DNA of 39,569 nucleotides from Actinomycetota bacterium (GCA_009930425.1 RZYE01000004.1:1-39569); one strand, 5' to 3'; shown: positions 11,359 through 21,984, counted from the stretch's first letter. Notes: generated by a model not told the origin, from the sequence alone. Made by a program: numbers and translations.

Positions 11359-12146
11359 CCGCCGATCCGGGCGGAGTGGGCGGCATCGGCGAGCTCCACG
11401 GCGAGGTGACGCAGCGAGGAGATGCCGTCACCCAGCGCACGCAGCAATGCCGAGCCGACGATGACGCCGTCGGCGTAGGCCCCCACCTCGCGGGCGTGGT
11501 CGGCGTTCGAGACCCCCAGGCCCACGCACACCCGCTCGGCACCCGCGGCGCGCGTGCGCGCGACGAGGACCTCGGCGGTGTCGTCCACGGCGGCGCGCTC
11601 TCCCGTGACCCCCATGGTGGACGCGGCGTAGACGAACCCACGGCAGGCTGCCGCGGTCCGGGCGAGCCGCTCATCGGTGGAGGAGGGCGCCACGAGGAAG
11701 ACGCGGTCCAGGTCGTGGGCGGATGCGGCGTCGATCCAGTTGGTGGCCTCGTCCGGGACGAGGTCGGGGGTGATCAGCCCGGCACCGCCCGCGGAGGCGA
11801 GGTCCCGGGCGAAGCGTTCGACGCCGTAGCGGTGCACGGGGTTGAAGTAGGTCATCACGAGGACCGGCACGGAGTCGGCGAGTGCCTCGACCGCCTGCAG
11901 CACGTGCCGGGTCCGTGTGCCGGCGTCGAGGGCGAGTTGGCCGGTGTGCTGGATGACAGGCCCGTCCATGCCCGGGTCGGAGTACGGCAGCCCCAGTTCG
12001 ATGATGTCCACCCCGCAGTCCACGAGCGCCCGTCCCGCGGCGATCGAGGTCTCCAGGTCGGGGTAGCCGACGGTCAGGTAACCGATGAAGCCGGCGCCGC
12101 CGGCGGAGGTGCGCGCGTCGAGTGCGGCAGCGCTCTTCGAGGTCAT
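11355..12146 (-). CDS. trpA: Tryptophan synthase alpha chain
   Basis: [66 protein letters not shown]...; 4-bp overlap with trpB. Confidence 0.96.
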   Translation of the reverse strand: MTSKSAAALDARTSAGGAGFIGYLTVGYPDLETSIAAGRALVDCGVDIIELGLPYSDPGMDGPVIQHTGQLALDAGTRTRHVLQAVEALADSVPVLVMTYFNPVHRYGVERFARDLASAGGAGLITPDLVPDEATNWIDAASAHDLDRVFLVAPSSTDERLARTAAACRGFVYAASTMGVTGERAAVDDTAEVLVARTRAAGAERVCVGLGVSNADHAREVGAYADGVIVGSALLRALGDGISSLRHLAVELADAAHSARIGG

Positions 12147-13366
12147 GCCTGCCCTTCCTGGAGGAGGTCGAACCAGTCGGCTGCGGTGGCCACGTCCTTG
12201 TCGCCCCGACCGGACAGGTTGATGAGGATGACGAGGTCCTTCGCAGCGTCCCCCGCCTCCCGTCCGAGCCGGATCGCGCCGGCGAGCGCGTGCGCGGACT
12301 CGATGGCAGGGATGATGCCCTCGGTGTGGCACAGGGCGGCGAAGGCGTCCATGGCGTCCGTGTCGGTGACCGGCCAGTACTCCACGCGCCCGATGCTGGC
12401 GAGGTAGGAGTGCTCCGGCCCCACTCCGGGGTAGTCGAGCCCGGCGGAGATCGAGTGGGATTCGAGCGTCTGGCCGTCCTCGTCCTGGAGGAGGTACGAG
12501 CGCGCGCCGTGCAGGACGCCGGGTTCGCCCCCGACGATGGCGGAGGCGTGCCGTCCGGTCTCGATGCCGTCCCCCGCGGCCTCGAGTCCGACGAGGCGGA
12601 CACCGGGATCATCGAGGAAGGCGTTGAAGATCCCGATCGCGTTCGATCCGCCGCCCACGCACGCCATCACCACGTCCGGCAGCGCCCCGGTGAGGGCGAG
12701 CACCTGTTCGCGTGCCTCGTCGCCGATGATCTTCTGCAGGTCACGCACCATCGTGGGGAATGGGTGGGGACCCGCCACGGTCCCGAAGATGTAGTTCGTG
12801 CTGCGCACGTTGGTGACCCAGTCCCGGAACGCCTCGTTGATCGCGTCCTTGAGGGTCCGCGAGCCCGTGGACACGGGCACCACCTCAGCGCCGAGCAGCC
12901 GCATGCGCGCGACGTTGAGGGCCTGGCGACGGACGTCCTCCGTACCCATGTAGACCGTGCACTCCAGGCCCAGGAGAGCTGCCGCGGTCGCGGTCGCCAC
13001 GCCGTGCTGCCCCGCACCGGTCTCCGCGATGACCCGCTTCTTGCCGATCGCCCGCGTGAGCAGGGCCTGGCCAAGGACGTTGTTGATCTTGTGGGACCCG
13101 GTGTGGTTCAGGTCCTCGCGCTTCAGCAGGATGCGCGCCCCCCCAGCGAGCTGGGAGAACCTCTTCGCGTCCGTCAGGATCGAGGGCCGTCCGGTGTAGG
13201 TGCGGTGCAGCTCATCCAGCTCCGCGAGGAAGGCCTCGTCGTGCCGGAGCGCCTCCCAGGATTCCGCGAGCTCGTCGAGCGCTGCGATGAGCGCCTCCGG
13301 GACGAACCTGCCACCGAACTCGCCGAAGTAGGGACCTGTCAGTTCCTCGAGCCGCTGTGTGGGCAT
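12143..13366 (-). CDS. trpB: Tryptophan synthase beta chain (canonical TrpB1 type)
   Basis: [33 protein letters not shown]...[46 protein letters not shown]. Confidence 0.97.
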   Translation of the reverse strand: MPTQRLEELTGPYFGEFGGRFVPEALIAALDELAESWEALRHDEAFLAELDELHRTYTGRPSILTDAKRFSQLAGGARILLKREDLNHTGSHKINNVLGQALLTRAIGKKRVIAETGAGQHGVATATAAALLGLECTVYMGTEDVRRQALNVARMRLLGAEVVPVSTGSRTLKDAINEAFRDWVTNVRSTNYIFGTVAGPHPFPTMVRDLQKIIGDEAREQVLALTGALPDVVMACVGGGSNAIGIFNAFLDDPGVRLVGLEAAGDGIETGRHASAIVGGEPGVLHGARSYLLQDEDGQTLESHSISAGLDYPGVGPEHSYLASIGRVEYWPVTDTDAMDAFAALCHTEGIIPAIESAHALAGAIRLGREAGDAAKDLVILINLSGRGDKDVATAADWFDLLQEGQA

Positions 13367-13376
13367 GGTGTCCTTC

Positions 13377-14189
13377 CTAGTCGCGCTGGGACAGCGCGGG
13401 ATGGTTGGCGGCCGCGACCATCTCTGCGACGGCCTGGCGCGGGTTGGGGTGGGTGACCAGTGCCTCCCCGACGAGGACGGCGTTGGCGCCGGCCCGTGCG
13501 TAGTCGATCACGTCGTGCGGCCCGCGGACGCCGGACTCGGCGACCTTGACCACGGACGCCGGGACGACCTCCACGACGGACGCGAACCCCTCGCGCCGGA
13601 CCTCCAGGGTCTTCAGGTTGCGGGCGTTGATGCCCACCACGCGCGCACCCGCGTTCACGGCCCGCATCGCCTCGAGGCGGTCGTGGGCCTCGACGAGCGC
13701 GGTCATCCCCAGGGAGTGGACGCGCTCGACGAGCGAGGTGAGGACGTTCTGCTCCAGTGCGGCGACGATGAGCAGGACCAGGTCGGCGCCATGCGCACGG
13801 GCCTCCCAGATCTGGTACGGGCTGATCACGAAGTCCTTGCGGAGGACGGGGACGTCGACGACGGCACGGACCGCGTCGAGATCGGCAAGGGAGCCGCCGA
13901 ACCGGCGCTGCTCGGTGAGCACGGAGATCGCGGCCGCGCCTCCTGACTCGTACTCGGCCGCGAGGGCAGCCGGATCGCCGATGCGTGAGAGTGGACCCTT
14001 CGACGGGCTGGCGCGCTTCACCTCGGAGATGATCGAGACCGCGCCGCCCGGAGTGCGCAGCGCCGAGACGCCGTCCTTCGCGGACGGGACGCGCTGGGCG
14101 ATCTCCTTGAGCTGGTCGAGGCTCACCGCAGCCTGCCGGGCCGCGAGGTCCTCGCGGACCCCCGCGATGATGTCGTCGAGGACGGACAT
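13377..14189 (-). CDS. trpC: Indole-3-glycerol phosphate synthase
   Basis: [19 protein letters not shown]...[14 protein letters not shown]...[27 protein letters not shown]...[13 protein letters not shown]. Confidence 0.96.
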   Translation of the reverse strand: MSVLDDIIAGVREDLAARQAAVSLDQLKEIAQRVPSAKDGVSALRTPGGAVSIISEVKRASPSKGPLSRIGDPAALAAEYESGGAAAISVLTEQRRFGGSLADLDAVRAVVDVPVLRKDFVISPYQIWEARAHGADLVLLIVAALEQNVLTSLVERVHSLGMTALVEAHDRLEAMRAVNAGARVVGINARNLKTLEVRREGFASVVEVVPASVVKVAESGVRGPHDVIDYARAGANAVLVGEALVTHPNPRQAVAEMVAAANHPALSQRD

Positions 14190-14197
14190 CGCCCGGC

Positions 14198-14458
14198 CTA
14201 GTGGGCGTACCAGTCGCGACGGGCCCGCTCGCCCATCGGCTGGCCGAAGCCGCGCAGGCGCATGACCCACGACGCGAGGAGCGAGCCTGCCGTGATGACG
14301 ATCCCGGTCAGCCAGACCGCGGGCTCGCCGACGGCAAGCCCGACACCGATCACGAGGGCGCCGAGCAGGACTCCGGTCACGAGCGTCCAGGACGCCCGGG
14401 TGTGGCCGTGGTTGGTCGGTGCCGCCGCGGGCGGCAGCGTGTAGGACTCGTCAGTCAT
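14198..14458 (-). CDS. Small membrane protein, HGxxPAAW family
   Basis: [42 protein letters not shown]...; NHGHTRASW motif plus two TM helices, located between trpE and trpC as usual in actinobacteria. Confidence 0.85.
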   Translation of the reverse strand: MTDESYTLPPAAAPTNHGHTRASWTLVTGVLLGALVIGVGLAVGEPAVWLTGIVITAGSLLASWVMRLRGFGQPMGERARRDWYAH

Positions 14459-15045
14459 GTGTTCCTCCTCGGGTCCAGAGTACCTGTTCCGTCGGTCGGG
14501 TCCTCCCCCCGGCCAAGGGCGTCCCAGTCGTCCATCGCACGGGCGCGCGCGTCCTCCTCGACGGCGGCGCCGTCGCGCTCGAACCGCGAGCGGCCGCGGG
14601 GCCACGCCCGCAGTGCCGGCACCGCCACGACGGACACGACCACCATGGCACCGAGGGCCGCGACGGTCAGCCACGCGGGCAGCAGCACGTCGGCAATCCC
14701 CTGCAGTTCGGGCACGCCGGTCGCCGCCGCGGCCGCCTGCTCGAGCTGCGCCGTGGGGTCGAGGGTGACCCCGAGCACCTGCGCGAGCGCCCCGGCGCTG
14801 GTGGCGGCCGCCGCGATCGCGGCGATCCGGCCCACGGCCACGCCGGCGATGGTCAGCGTGAGGCCGGCAGCGAGGAGCACCAGGCCGGCCGCGGTGACCG
14901 CCGGCGCGGCAGTCGCACCGGTCAGTGCCACCGCCGCGGCACCGGTGGGCGTCGGCGCCACCGCCGTGAACCACTCGGTGCCGCCCAGTGCCAGCACCAC
15001 GGCTCCCCCGGCGAGCAGGAACGCGATCGTGACTCGCCGGCTCAC
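14455..15045 (-). CDS. Trp biosynthesis-associated membrane protein
   Basis: GTG start overlapping the trpE stop (GTGA); (M)SRRVTIAFLLAGGAVVLALGGTEWFTAVAPTP... with several TM segments; conserved trp-operon position. Confidence 0.83.
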   Translation of the reverse strand: MSRRVTIAFLLAGGAVVLALGGTEWFTAVAPTPTGAAAVALTGATAAPAVTAAGLVLLAAGLTLTIAGVAVGRIAAIAAAATSAGALAQVLGVTLDPTAQLEQAAAAATGVPELQGIADVLLPAWLTVAALGAMVVVSVVAVPALRAWPRGRSRFERDGAAVEEDARARAMDDWDALGRGEDPTDGTGTLDPRRNT

Positions 15046-16571
15046 GTCTCCCCCAGCCTGGTGGCGAGCTGCACCGCCCGAAGGGCCGCGCTCGCCTTGT
15101 TGCGGCACTCGACGTACTCCGTGGCCGGCACGGAGTCCGCCACGATCCCGGCACCGGCCTGCACGCCCGCGATCCCGTCCGCGATCACTGCGGTGCGGAT
15201 GGCGATCGCCATGTCCATGTCCCCGGCGAAGTCGAAGTAGCCCACCGTGCCGCCGTACACCCCGCGACGGGTGTGCTCCAGCTGGTCGATCAGCTCCATC
15301 GCCCGCACCTTCGGCGCGCCGGAGAGGGTTCCGGCAGGGAAGGTGGCCACGAGCGCGTCGACGGCGGTCACGTCCGGGCGGAGGGTTCCCGTGACGGTGG
15401 AGGCCATGTGCATGATGTGGCTGAACCGCTTGATCGCCATGAAGTCGGTCACCGCCACGCTCGCGGGGTCGCACACCTTCGCGAGGTCGTTGCGGGCGAG
15501 ATCCACGAGCATGAGGTGCTCGGCGCACTCCTTCGGGTCCGCCCGGAGCTCCTCGGCCAGGCCGTGGTCCTCCTCCGGGGTGGCGCCCCTGGGCCGTGAC
15601 CCCGCGATCGGGTAGGTGCGCGCGGACCGCCCCGCGACCTTCACGAGGGTCTCCGGTGAGGATCCGACCACGTCGATGCGACCTCCCTCGCGGCGCGGGT
15701 CCGGGAGGCTCAGCAGGTACATGTACGGGCTCGGGTTGATGGACCGGAGCACCCGGTACACGTCCAGCGGATCGGCCGAGCACGGCACGTCCACGCGGAG
15801 GGAGAGGACCACCTGGAAGACCTCGCCGTCACGGATGGCCTCCTTGCCGGCCCGGACCGCGGACTCGAAGTCCTCCTGCGCGGTGCCGAACCGGAGCGCG
15901 GGCTCCTCCCCCGCCGAGAGCGCGGAGACGGTCGCGGGCCGGGGTGCGGCGAGGTCCTCCCCCAGGGCGTCCAGCCGTGCGACGGCGTCGGCCCAGGCCT
16001 CGTCGACGCGCTCGTCCGTCCCATCGGCGTTGATCGCGTTCGCGATGAGCCAGACGGACCCGGTGTGGTGGTCCAGCGCGACGAGGTCCGACACGAGGCT
16101 GAGGGCGACCATCGGGATCTCGCGGTCGTCCGTCGTCGTCCTCGGCAGGCGTTCCCACAGTCCAGCGACGTCCCACCCCAGCGTCCCCACGAGTCCCCCG
16201 GTGAGGGGAGGGTGACCGGGGAGGTGGGCGCTCGCCAGCTCCGCGAGGGTGGCGCGGAGGACGTCGAGGACCGGCCCGTCCAGCGGCACGCCGGCGGGGA
16301 CGTCGCCGAGCCACTCGGCGGTGCCGTCGTAGCTGAGCAGGGTGGCCCGGGAGCGGATCCCCACGAAGCTCCAGCGGTTCCACGCCCCGTGCTCGGCCGA
16401 CTCGAGGATGAAGGTGCCGGGGGCGCCGCCGAGCGCCCGGTGGACAGCGGTGGGCGTGAGGCCGTCGGCGAGGAGGCGTCGCGCGACCGGGATGACGCGG
16501 TGGGTCCGGGCGAGGTCACGGAAGCCCCGCAGGTCCGGCGTCGTGGCGCCCCAGTCGGGTGTTGCGGTCAC
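15042..16571 (-). CDS. trpE: Anthranilate synthase component I
   Basis: MTATPDWGATTPDLRGFRDLARTHRVIPVARRLLADGLTP...NPSPYMYLL...VGSSPETLVKV...PIAGSRPRG...DLARNDLAKVC...GTLSGAPKVRAMELIDQLE. Confidence 0.96.
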   Translation of the reverse strand: MTATPDWGATTPDLRGFRDLARTHRVIPVARRLLADGLTPTAVHRALGGAPGTFILESAEHGAWNRWSFVGIRSRATLLSYDGTAEWLGDVPAGVPLDGPVLDVLRATLAELASAHLPGHPPLTGGLVGTLGWDVAGLWERLPRTTTDDREIPMVALSLVSDLVALDHHTGSVWLIANAINADGTDERVDEAWADAVARLDALGEDLAAPRPATVSALSAGEEPALRFGTAQEDFESAVRAGKEAIRDGEVFQVVLSLRVDVPCSADPLDVYRVLRSINPSPYMYLLSLPDPRREGGRIDVVGSSPETLVKVAGRSARTYPIAGSRPRGATPEEDHGLAEELRADPKECAEHLMLVDLARNDLAKVCDPASVAVTDFMAIKRFSHIMHMASTVTGTLRPDVTAVDALVATFPAGTLSGAPKVRAMELIDQLEHTRRGVYGGTVGYFDFAGDMDMAIAIRTAVIADGIAGVQAGAGIVADSVPATEYVECRNKASAALRAVQLATRLGET

Positions 16572-16616
16572 CGGGTGATCTTCGCACGACCGCCGGGGGA
16601 GGGCGGAATCGTCTCG

Positions 16617-17384
16617 TCAGGTCCTGCGCACCGGCATCCCGGCCCGCGCCAGCTCCCGCTTGACCTCGGCGATGGTGATGCGGCCGAAGTGGAACACGGA
16701 GGCGGCGAGCACGGCGTCGGCGCCGGCGAGGGCGGCCTCGGCGAAGTGGGCGGGGGTGCCCGCTCCCCCGGAGGCGATGAGCGGTATCCCGACGGCGGCA
16801 CGCACCTCCGCCAGCATCGCGAGGTCGAACCCGGCACGGGTTCCGTCGGCGTCCATCGAGTTCAGGAGGATCTCCCCGGCACCCCTGTCCGCGACCTCGC
16901 GGGCCCAGGCGACGGCGTCGATCCCGGTGCCCCGCGTCCCACCGTGGGTGGTCACCTCGAACCCCGAGGGGGTCGTGGCGCACCGGCGGGCGTCGAGGGA
17001 CAGGACGAGCACCTGGTTGCCGAAGCGGCGGGAGACGTCGTCGATGAGTCCGGGGCGGTGGATCGCCGCGGTGTTCACGCCCACCTTGTCCGCACCGGCC
17101 CGCAGCAGCTGGTCGACATCGGCCACGGACCGCACGCCGCCGCCGACCGTGAGGGGGACGAAGACCTCCTCGGCGGTGCGGCGCACCACGTCGAGGGTCG
17201 TCGCCCTGCCCTCCGAGGAGGCGGACACGTCGAGGAAGGTCAGTTCGTCGGCCCCCTCGGAGTCGTAGCGATGGGCCAGCTCGACGGGGTCCCCCGCGTC
17301 CACGAGCCCCCGGAAGTTGACGCCCTTGACGACCCGGCCGTCGTCGACGTCGAGGCACGGGATGACACGGATCGCGACGGCCAT
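16617..17384 (-). CDS. hisF: Imidazole glycerol phosphate synthase subunit HisF
   Basis: [56 protein letters not shown]...; preceded by AAAGGAGG Shine-Dalgarno. Confidence 0.96.
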   Translation of the reverse strand: MAVAIRVIPCLDVDDGRVVKGVNFRGLVDAGDPVELAHRYDSEGADELTFLDVSASSEGRATTLDVVRRTAEEVFVPLTVGGGVRSVADVDQLLRAGADKVGVNTAAIHRPGLIDDVSRRFGNQVLVLSLDARRCATTPSGFEVTTHGGTRGTGIDAVAWAREVADRGAGEILLNSMDADGTRAGFDLAMLAEVRAAVGIPLIASGGAGTPAHFAEAALAGADAVLAASVFHFGRITIAEVKRELARAGMPVRRT

Positions 17385-17428
17385 GCGGCCTCCTTTCGCC
17401 GACCCCAAGGGTAATAGGCTGGGACGCC

Positions 17429-18016
17429 ATGGACGAACACGGCTGCGAGGGCCGCACCCTCCACTCCGTGACCGGCATGGTGGCGGCCCTCGAGCGGGCG
17501 CGGGCGGGCGGCGCCGTCGTGGTCGGTATCGACGGCCGGTCCGGGGCGGGCAAGTCGGCGCTGGCGACTCGGCTGGCGTCCGCGATCCCCCGCGCGAGGG
17601 TGCTGCGCCTGGATGAGGTCTACCGGGGCTGGTGGGGACTCGCGCGCGGCCTGGACCACATGGTGACCTTCGCCCTCGCCCCGCTGGCACGCGGTGAGGC
17701 CGGCAGGTACCGGCCCTGGGACTGGACGGAGGGACGGCCCACCGGCTGGGTCGGCGTGCCGGCCCTGCAGCCCGGTGAGCTGCTCCTGGTCGAGGGGTGT
17801 GGCGCCATCGCGGCGCCCATCGACGCCTACATCCAGGTCGGGGTGTGGTGCCGGGCGCCGGAGGCCGTGCGGCGGGCTCGGGCCATGGAGCGGGACGACT
17901 GGCACTGGGAGGAGCACTGGGACAGGTGGGCACGCCAGGAGGACGCGCTCGACCACAGGCGGCCGGCGGACCTCTGCTGGGAGGCGGGGAGCGGCTGGGA
18001 GTTGGAGAGCGCCTGA
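17429..18016 (+). CDS. P-loop nucleoside/uridine kinase-like protein
   Basis: [51 protein letters not shown] (Walker A GRSGAGKS), then acceptor-type ...[19 protein letters not shown] box 8 nt before ATG. Confidence 0.7.
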   Translation: MDEHGCEGRTLHSVTGMVAALERARAGGAVVVGIDGRSGAGKSALATRLASAIPRARVLRLDEVYRGWWGLARGLDHMVTFALAPLARGEAGRYRPWDWTEGRPTGWVGVPALQPGELLLVEGCGAIAAPIDAYIQVGVWCRAPEAVRRARAMERDDWHWEEHWDRWARQEDALDHRRPADLCWEAGSGWELESA

Positions 18017-18028
18017 AAGCACTCACTG

Positions 18029-18056
18029 TGGACTCTCAGCCCTGGACTCTCAGCCC
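18029..18056. repeat. Perfect tandem duplication of a 14-mer (TGGACTCTCAGCCC x2)
   Basis: 18029-18042 and 18043-18056 are identical; the second copy carries the stop codon of the FKBP gene. Confidence 0.95.
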
Positions 18057-18922
18057 TCCGGCTCCTCGACCTGACCCTCCCCGGTGACGGCCAGGATGTC
18101 CACGATCATCACGAGCGAATCGGTCCCGATGGCCTGGTCGGGTGGGATCAGCAGCATGACCCGGGACCCCACCCTCTGGTCCACCACTCCGTCACGCAGA
18201 CCGGGGAAGGCGCCGTCGATCGCGACCGACGCAGGGATCGCGCCGTTCTGCCAGGTGGAGTCGTAGATGGTGCCGTCGTCCCAGTACCAGGCCGTGTACT
18301 GGACGATCGCCTCCTGTCCGGGCATCACCTGCGGGCCCTCTCCCCGGATGAGGGGCACCACCTCGAGCCCGGTTGGTTCCCCGATGCCCTCCGGCACGGT
18401 GGCCGTGGGTATCCCGGCCTCGTCCTCGCCGGCCACGGGGACGCCGTCGGGCAGCCCCACGACCTCGCCGTGGGCGCGGGTGCGCAGCACGTCGATCACG
18501 ACGACGAGCATCATCGGGCCGCCGTCCTCCTCCACGGGCTGCACCGCGAGGATCCGCGAGCCCTCGGCGGTCCCCGTGAGGACCTCGTAGAGGCTGTCAC
18601 CCACGTCGTCGCGGGTGAGGAGGAGGTTCCGCGGAGCACCGGCACCGCGCTCCGCGAGGATCGTCCCGTCGTCGCCACCGTAGGCGGTGAGGGCGAGCAG
18701 GACCGGCCCGCCGGGACTCAGCTCGCGGCCGTCTCCCTCGATGAGGACCTCCACGGTGGACTCACCCACCTCGAGCGGCGCCTCGAACGTCACGACGGGA
18801 AGGGAACCGAACTCCCCGGTCACCGTGACGGGGCCCTCCTCGCTCTCCTGCTGCTCCGGCGCGGCCTGGCACCCCGCGAGGAACAGCACCGCCAGGGCAA
18901 CCGCGAGCGGACGTCTCAACAT
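18050..18922 (-). CDS. FKBP-type peptidyl-prolyl isomerase lipoprotein (probable tandem FKBP-like domains)
   Basis: Lipobox signal MLRRPLAVALAVLFLAGCQ; C-terminal FKBP (PGQEAIVQYTAWYWDDGTIYDSTWQNG...GSRVMLLIPPDQAIG...LVMIVDILAV). Confidence 0.85.
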   Translation of the reverse strand: MLRRPLAVALAVLFLAGCQAAPEQQESEEGPVTVTGEFGSLPVVTFEAPLEVGESTVEVLIEGDGRELSPGGPVLLALTAYGGDDGTILAERGAGAPRNLLLTRDDVGDSLYEVLTGTAEGSRILAVQPVEEDGGPMMLVVVIDVLRTRAHGEVVGLPDGVPVAGEDEAGIPTATVPEGIGEPTGLEVVPLIRGEGPQVMPGQEAIVQYTAWYWDDGTIYDSTWQNGAIPASVAIDGAFPGLRDGVVDQRVGSRVMLLIPPDQAIGTDSLVMIVDILAVTGEGQVEEPEG

Positions 18923-18931
18923 GCGCCAAGA

Positions 18932-20299
18932 CTATGAGATCGCCAGCGCCTGCAGCAGGACGTCCACCCGGTCGTCGTACGCCCCGAACGGGTCGGTGAG
19001 CATCACGGTGCGGTGCGCGGGGTCCGCGAGCCTGAGGTGGACCCAGTCCACCGTGTGGTCACGGCGGAGGTCCTGGGCGCGTCCCACGAACTCACCGCGG
19101 AGGCGGGCCCTGGTGGAGTCCGGCGGATGGGTGACCGCGTCCCTGACCTGAATGGTGGTGGTGAACCGCCGCATCAGCCCGCGGGACTCCATCCGTTCCT
19201 GCAGGGCACCCTCGGTGATGTCGTGGTAGGCGAGCAGGAGGCGCTGCAGCGCCACCACCGTTGCCCCGTCGCGGCCCTCGAACCGCCGTACGAGCTTCTC
19301 CTTGATGGCCCAGTCGAGCTCGGTGTCCACCAGGGAGTGGTTGCCGGTCTCGACGGCGGTCAGCGCCCGGTCCCACAGGTCGAGCGCCACCGCGTGCCAC
19401 GGCCCGACGTCCCAGTTGGCCGCGGCGAACGCCCGCACCGCCTCGAGGTGTGCCCGCTGGATGGCGACGGCGGTCATCCTCCGGCCGTCGGCGAGTTCGA
19501 GGTCCGCGGTCCCCGCGATGTCGGTGGAGACCTCGCGGATCGCGCTCATCGGGTCCACCAGCTGCATGTCGATCCGGTGACCGGCCTCCACCATCGCCAG
19601 CAGCATGTCCGTCGCGGCCACCTTGACGAGGGTGGAGCCCTCGGCGACGTTGGAGTCGCCGACGATCACGTGCAGGCGCCGGTAGAGTTCCGCGTCCGCG
19701 TGCGGCTCGTCGCGGGTGTTGACGATCGGGCGGGAGCGCGTCGTTGCTGAGCTCATCGCGTCCCACATCTGGCCGGCCCGCTGCGAGAACCCCATGTCGA
19801 TCCTGCCGCCACGGACCCGGACGTGGCCACCGCCGGTGACCACCTGGCGGGTCACGAGGAACGGGACCAGCGATGCGACCATGGCCGCGAAGTCCGGACG
19901 CCGGCGGACGAGGTAGTTCTCGTGGCAACCGAAGGAGTTACCCGCCGCGTCCAGGTTGTTCTTGAACAGGTGGATCCGGCCGTCCACGCCGTCACCCTCG
20001 AGCCGCTCGTTGGCCGTGGCCGCGAGGTCCCGCAGCATGGAGGACCCCGCCCGGTCCTGGGCGAGCAGGTCGGGCAGCTGGTCGCACTCCGCGGTGGCGT
20101 ACTCGGGATGGGACCCCACGTCGAGGTAGAGGCGCCCCCCGTTGCGGAGGAAGACGTTGGTCGACCGGCCCAGCGCGACCACGGGCCGGAAGAGGAGGCG
20201 TGCCGCCTCGTCGGCGTCCAGGGGAGGGCGGTGGCCCGCGACGGGCGCACACGTCAGGCCGTACTCCGTCTCGATCCCCCAGATGCGGCGAGGGATCAC
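18932..20299 (-). CDS. pafA: Pup-protein ligase
   Basis: [72 protein letters not shown]...; PafA signature. Confidence 0.95.
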   Translation of the reverse strand: MIPRRIWGIETEYGLTCAPVAGHRPPLDADEAARLLFRPVVALGRSTNVFLRNGGRLYLDVGSHPEYATAECDQLPDLLAQDRAGSSMLRDLAATANERLEGDGVDGRIHLFKNNLDAAGNSFGCHENYLVRRRPDFAAMVASLVPFLVTRQVVTGGGHVRVRGGRIDMGFSQRAGQMWDAMSSATTRSRPIVNTRDEPHADAELYRRLHVIVGDSNVAEGSTLVKVAATDMLLAMVEAGHRIDMQLVDPMSAIREVSTDIAGTADLELADGRRMTAVAIQRAHLEAVRAFAAANWDVGPWHAVALDLWDRALTAVETGNHSLVDTELDWAIKEKLVRRFEGRDGATVVALQRLLLAYHDITEGALQERMESRGLMRRFTTTIQVRDAVTHPPDSTRARLRGEFVGRAQDLRRDHTVDWVHLRLADPAHRTVMLTDPFGAYDDRVDVLLQALAIS

Positions 20300-20481
20300 T
20301 GGCCGCCCTTCTGCACGAAGCCCTGCACGAAGGACTCTGCGTTCGTCACGAGGATGGAGTCGATCTCGTCGAGGAGGTCGTCGACGCCCTGCGTCTGCGC
20401 CTGGGGGGCTGCGGGGACCGGGACGTCGGGCACCGGCTCAGGCTCCCGCCTGGACGCGGCCGCGAATTCCTGGCTGGACAT
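20296..20481 (-). CDS. pup: Prokaryotic ubiquitin-like protein Pup
   Basis: 61 aa: MSSQEFAAASRREPEPVPDVPVPAAPQAQTQGVDDLLDEIDSILVTNAESFVQGFVQKGGQ; canonical Pup core with C-terminal GGQ (Gln form requiring Dop deamidation). Confidence 0.97.
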   Translation of the reverse strand: MSSQEFAAASRREPEPVPDVPVPAAPQAQTQGVDDLLDEIDSILVTNAESFVQGFVQKGGQ

Positions 20482-20490
20482 CCGTCCTCC

Positions 20491-21980
20491 TCACCCGCCG
20501 CCCAGCATGGAGAGCAGCTCATCGACGTCATCGGACTCGAACAGCCTAGCGGCGCGGGCGCGGGAACCTCGCAGCGGGTCGGGGAGCGGGATCCGCACGA
20601 GCGTCGGCCCCGAGTCCACCACCACCGAGGACCAGCCCGCGGCGGCCACGGCCGCCGGGAAGCGCTGGACCATCGTGCCGCGGAACCAGGCACGGGTGTC
20701 CGGCGGAGGAGAGGAGACGGCGGCGTGCACCTCGGCCTGGGTGACGAGCCGCTGGATCCGGCCGGCGGCGTCGAGGCGCTCCACCACCGCGTGCTCGGGA
20801 CGCAGGTCGGCCCACTGCAGGTCGAGGGCCGCGAGCCGGGGGTTGTCCCACGTGAGGTTCCCGCGCCGGCGCAATCCCTCCAGCAGCTGGCGCTTGGCCA
20901 CCCATTCCACCTGGTGCGCCACGGAGTCCGGGTCGGTCGCCAGCCCGGTGAGGACGGCGTCCCACAGCTCGAGGGCAACCGCCGTCTCCGGGTCGTCGCC
21001 GGCGTGGCGGGCGACGACGTCGTGGTAGGTGCGCTGGACGTCCAGGGCGGTCCGGGCGCCACCCTCGGTGGACAGGACGTGGCCGAAGGGATCGTGGCTC
21101 ACCCCCCAGGTGTCGACCACGGGCGCGGACAGCGAGAGGGCGTCGAGCTCGAGGGGCAGGTGGTCCTCCTCCACCAGCCACAGGACGAGCGCGGTGGTGG
21201 CGAACTTGAGGTAGGCGGGGACGTCGAAGCGGTTCGCGTCGCCCCCGATCACGTGCAGGCGCCGCCACCGGCCGGGATCGGCGTGCGGCTCGTCGCGGGT
21301 GTTGACGATGGGCCGGTTGAAGGTGGTCTCGAGCCCGATGTCGTTCTCCACGTAGTCGGCGCGCTGGGAGACCTGGAAGCCGGGTTCCTGCGAGCGCTGC
21401 CCGAGTCCCACCCTCCCGGCCCCGCAGACCACGGGGCGGGTGACGAGGAAGGGGGTGAGGCGGTGCGCCAGCTCGTGGAATGGCACGGAGCGCCGCACCA
21501 GGTAGTTCTCGTGGGTGCCGTAGGAGGCCCCCTTGCCGTCCACGTTGTTCTTGTAGATGACGATCTCCGGGCTGCCGGCGGCGCGCATCGCCTCGACCAT
21601 GACCTCGTCACCGGCACGGTCCCACAGCACTGCGTCGCGCGGGCTGGTGACCTCTGGCGAGGAGTACTCGGGGTGCGCGTGGTCGACGTAGAGGCGCGCG
21701 CCGTTGGGAAGGACGGCGTTGGCGGGACCATTCCGCAGCGCCCCGCGGTCCGTCGGGGCCGGCGCGTCCGTGAGCTGGGAGGGGTGGGCCGCCGCCCGGG
21801 GAAGGCGGTAGCCGCGCGCGTCGCTGAGGGGGTCCTCGCCCGCGTAGTCCCAGGGCGCGTGGGGCACGCCGGCGGCGTAGGCGCGCACGATCCGGGTGGA
21901 CATCTCCACGGGGTTGGCCCAGGCGTTGCCCGGCTCGATGAGGCCGTACTCGGTCTCGATGCCCATGACGCGCCGCACGC

Positions 21981-21984
<4 letters not shown>
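20491..21984 (-). CDS. dop: Pup deamidase/depupylase
   Basis: GTG start (V)[36 protein letters not shown]...[18 protein letters not shown]...[19 protein letters not shown]; overlaps the mpa stop by 4 bp (GTGA). Confidence 0.95.

Noticed and set aside
12122-13456. 444-aa plus ORF antisense to trpB
   Set aside because: trpB on minus is unambiguous; mirror-frame artefact.
16572-16616. Trp-leader attenuator upstream of trpE
   Set aside because: Only 45 bp between hisF and trpE; no Trp-codon-rich leader peptide or alternative hairpins visible.
20296-20299. Hidden prcB/prcA genes between pup and pafA
   Set aside because: pup and pafA overlap by 4 bp; there is no sequence to encode them, and no 20S-like ORF was recognised elsewhere in the window.
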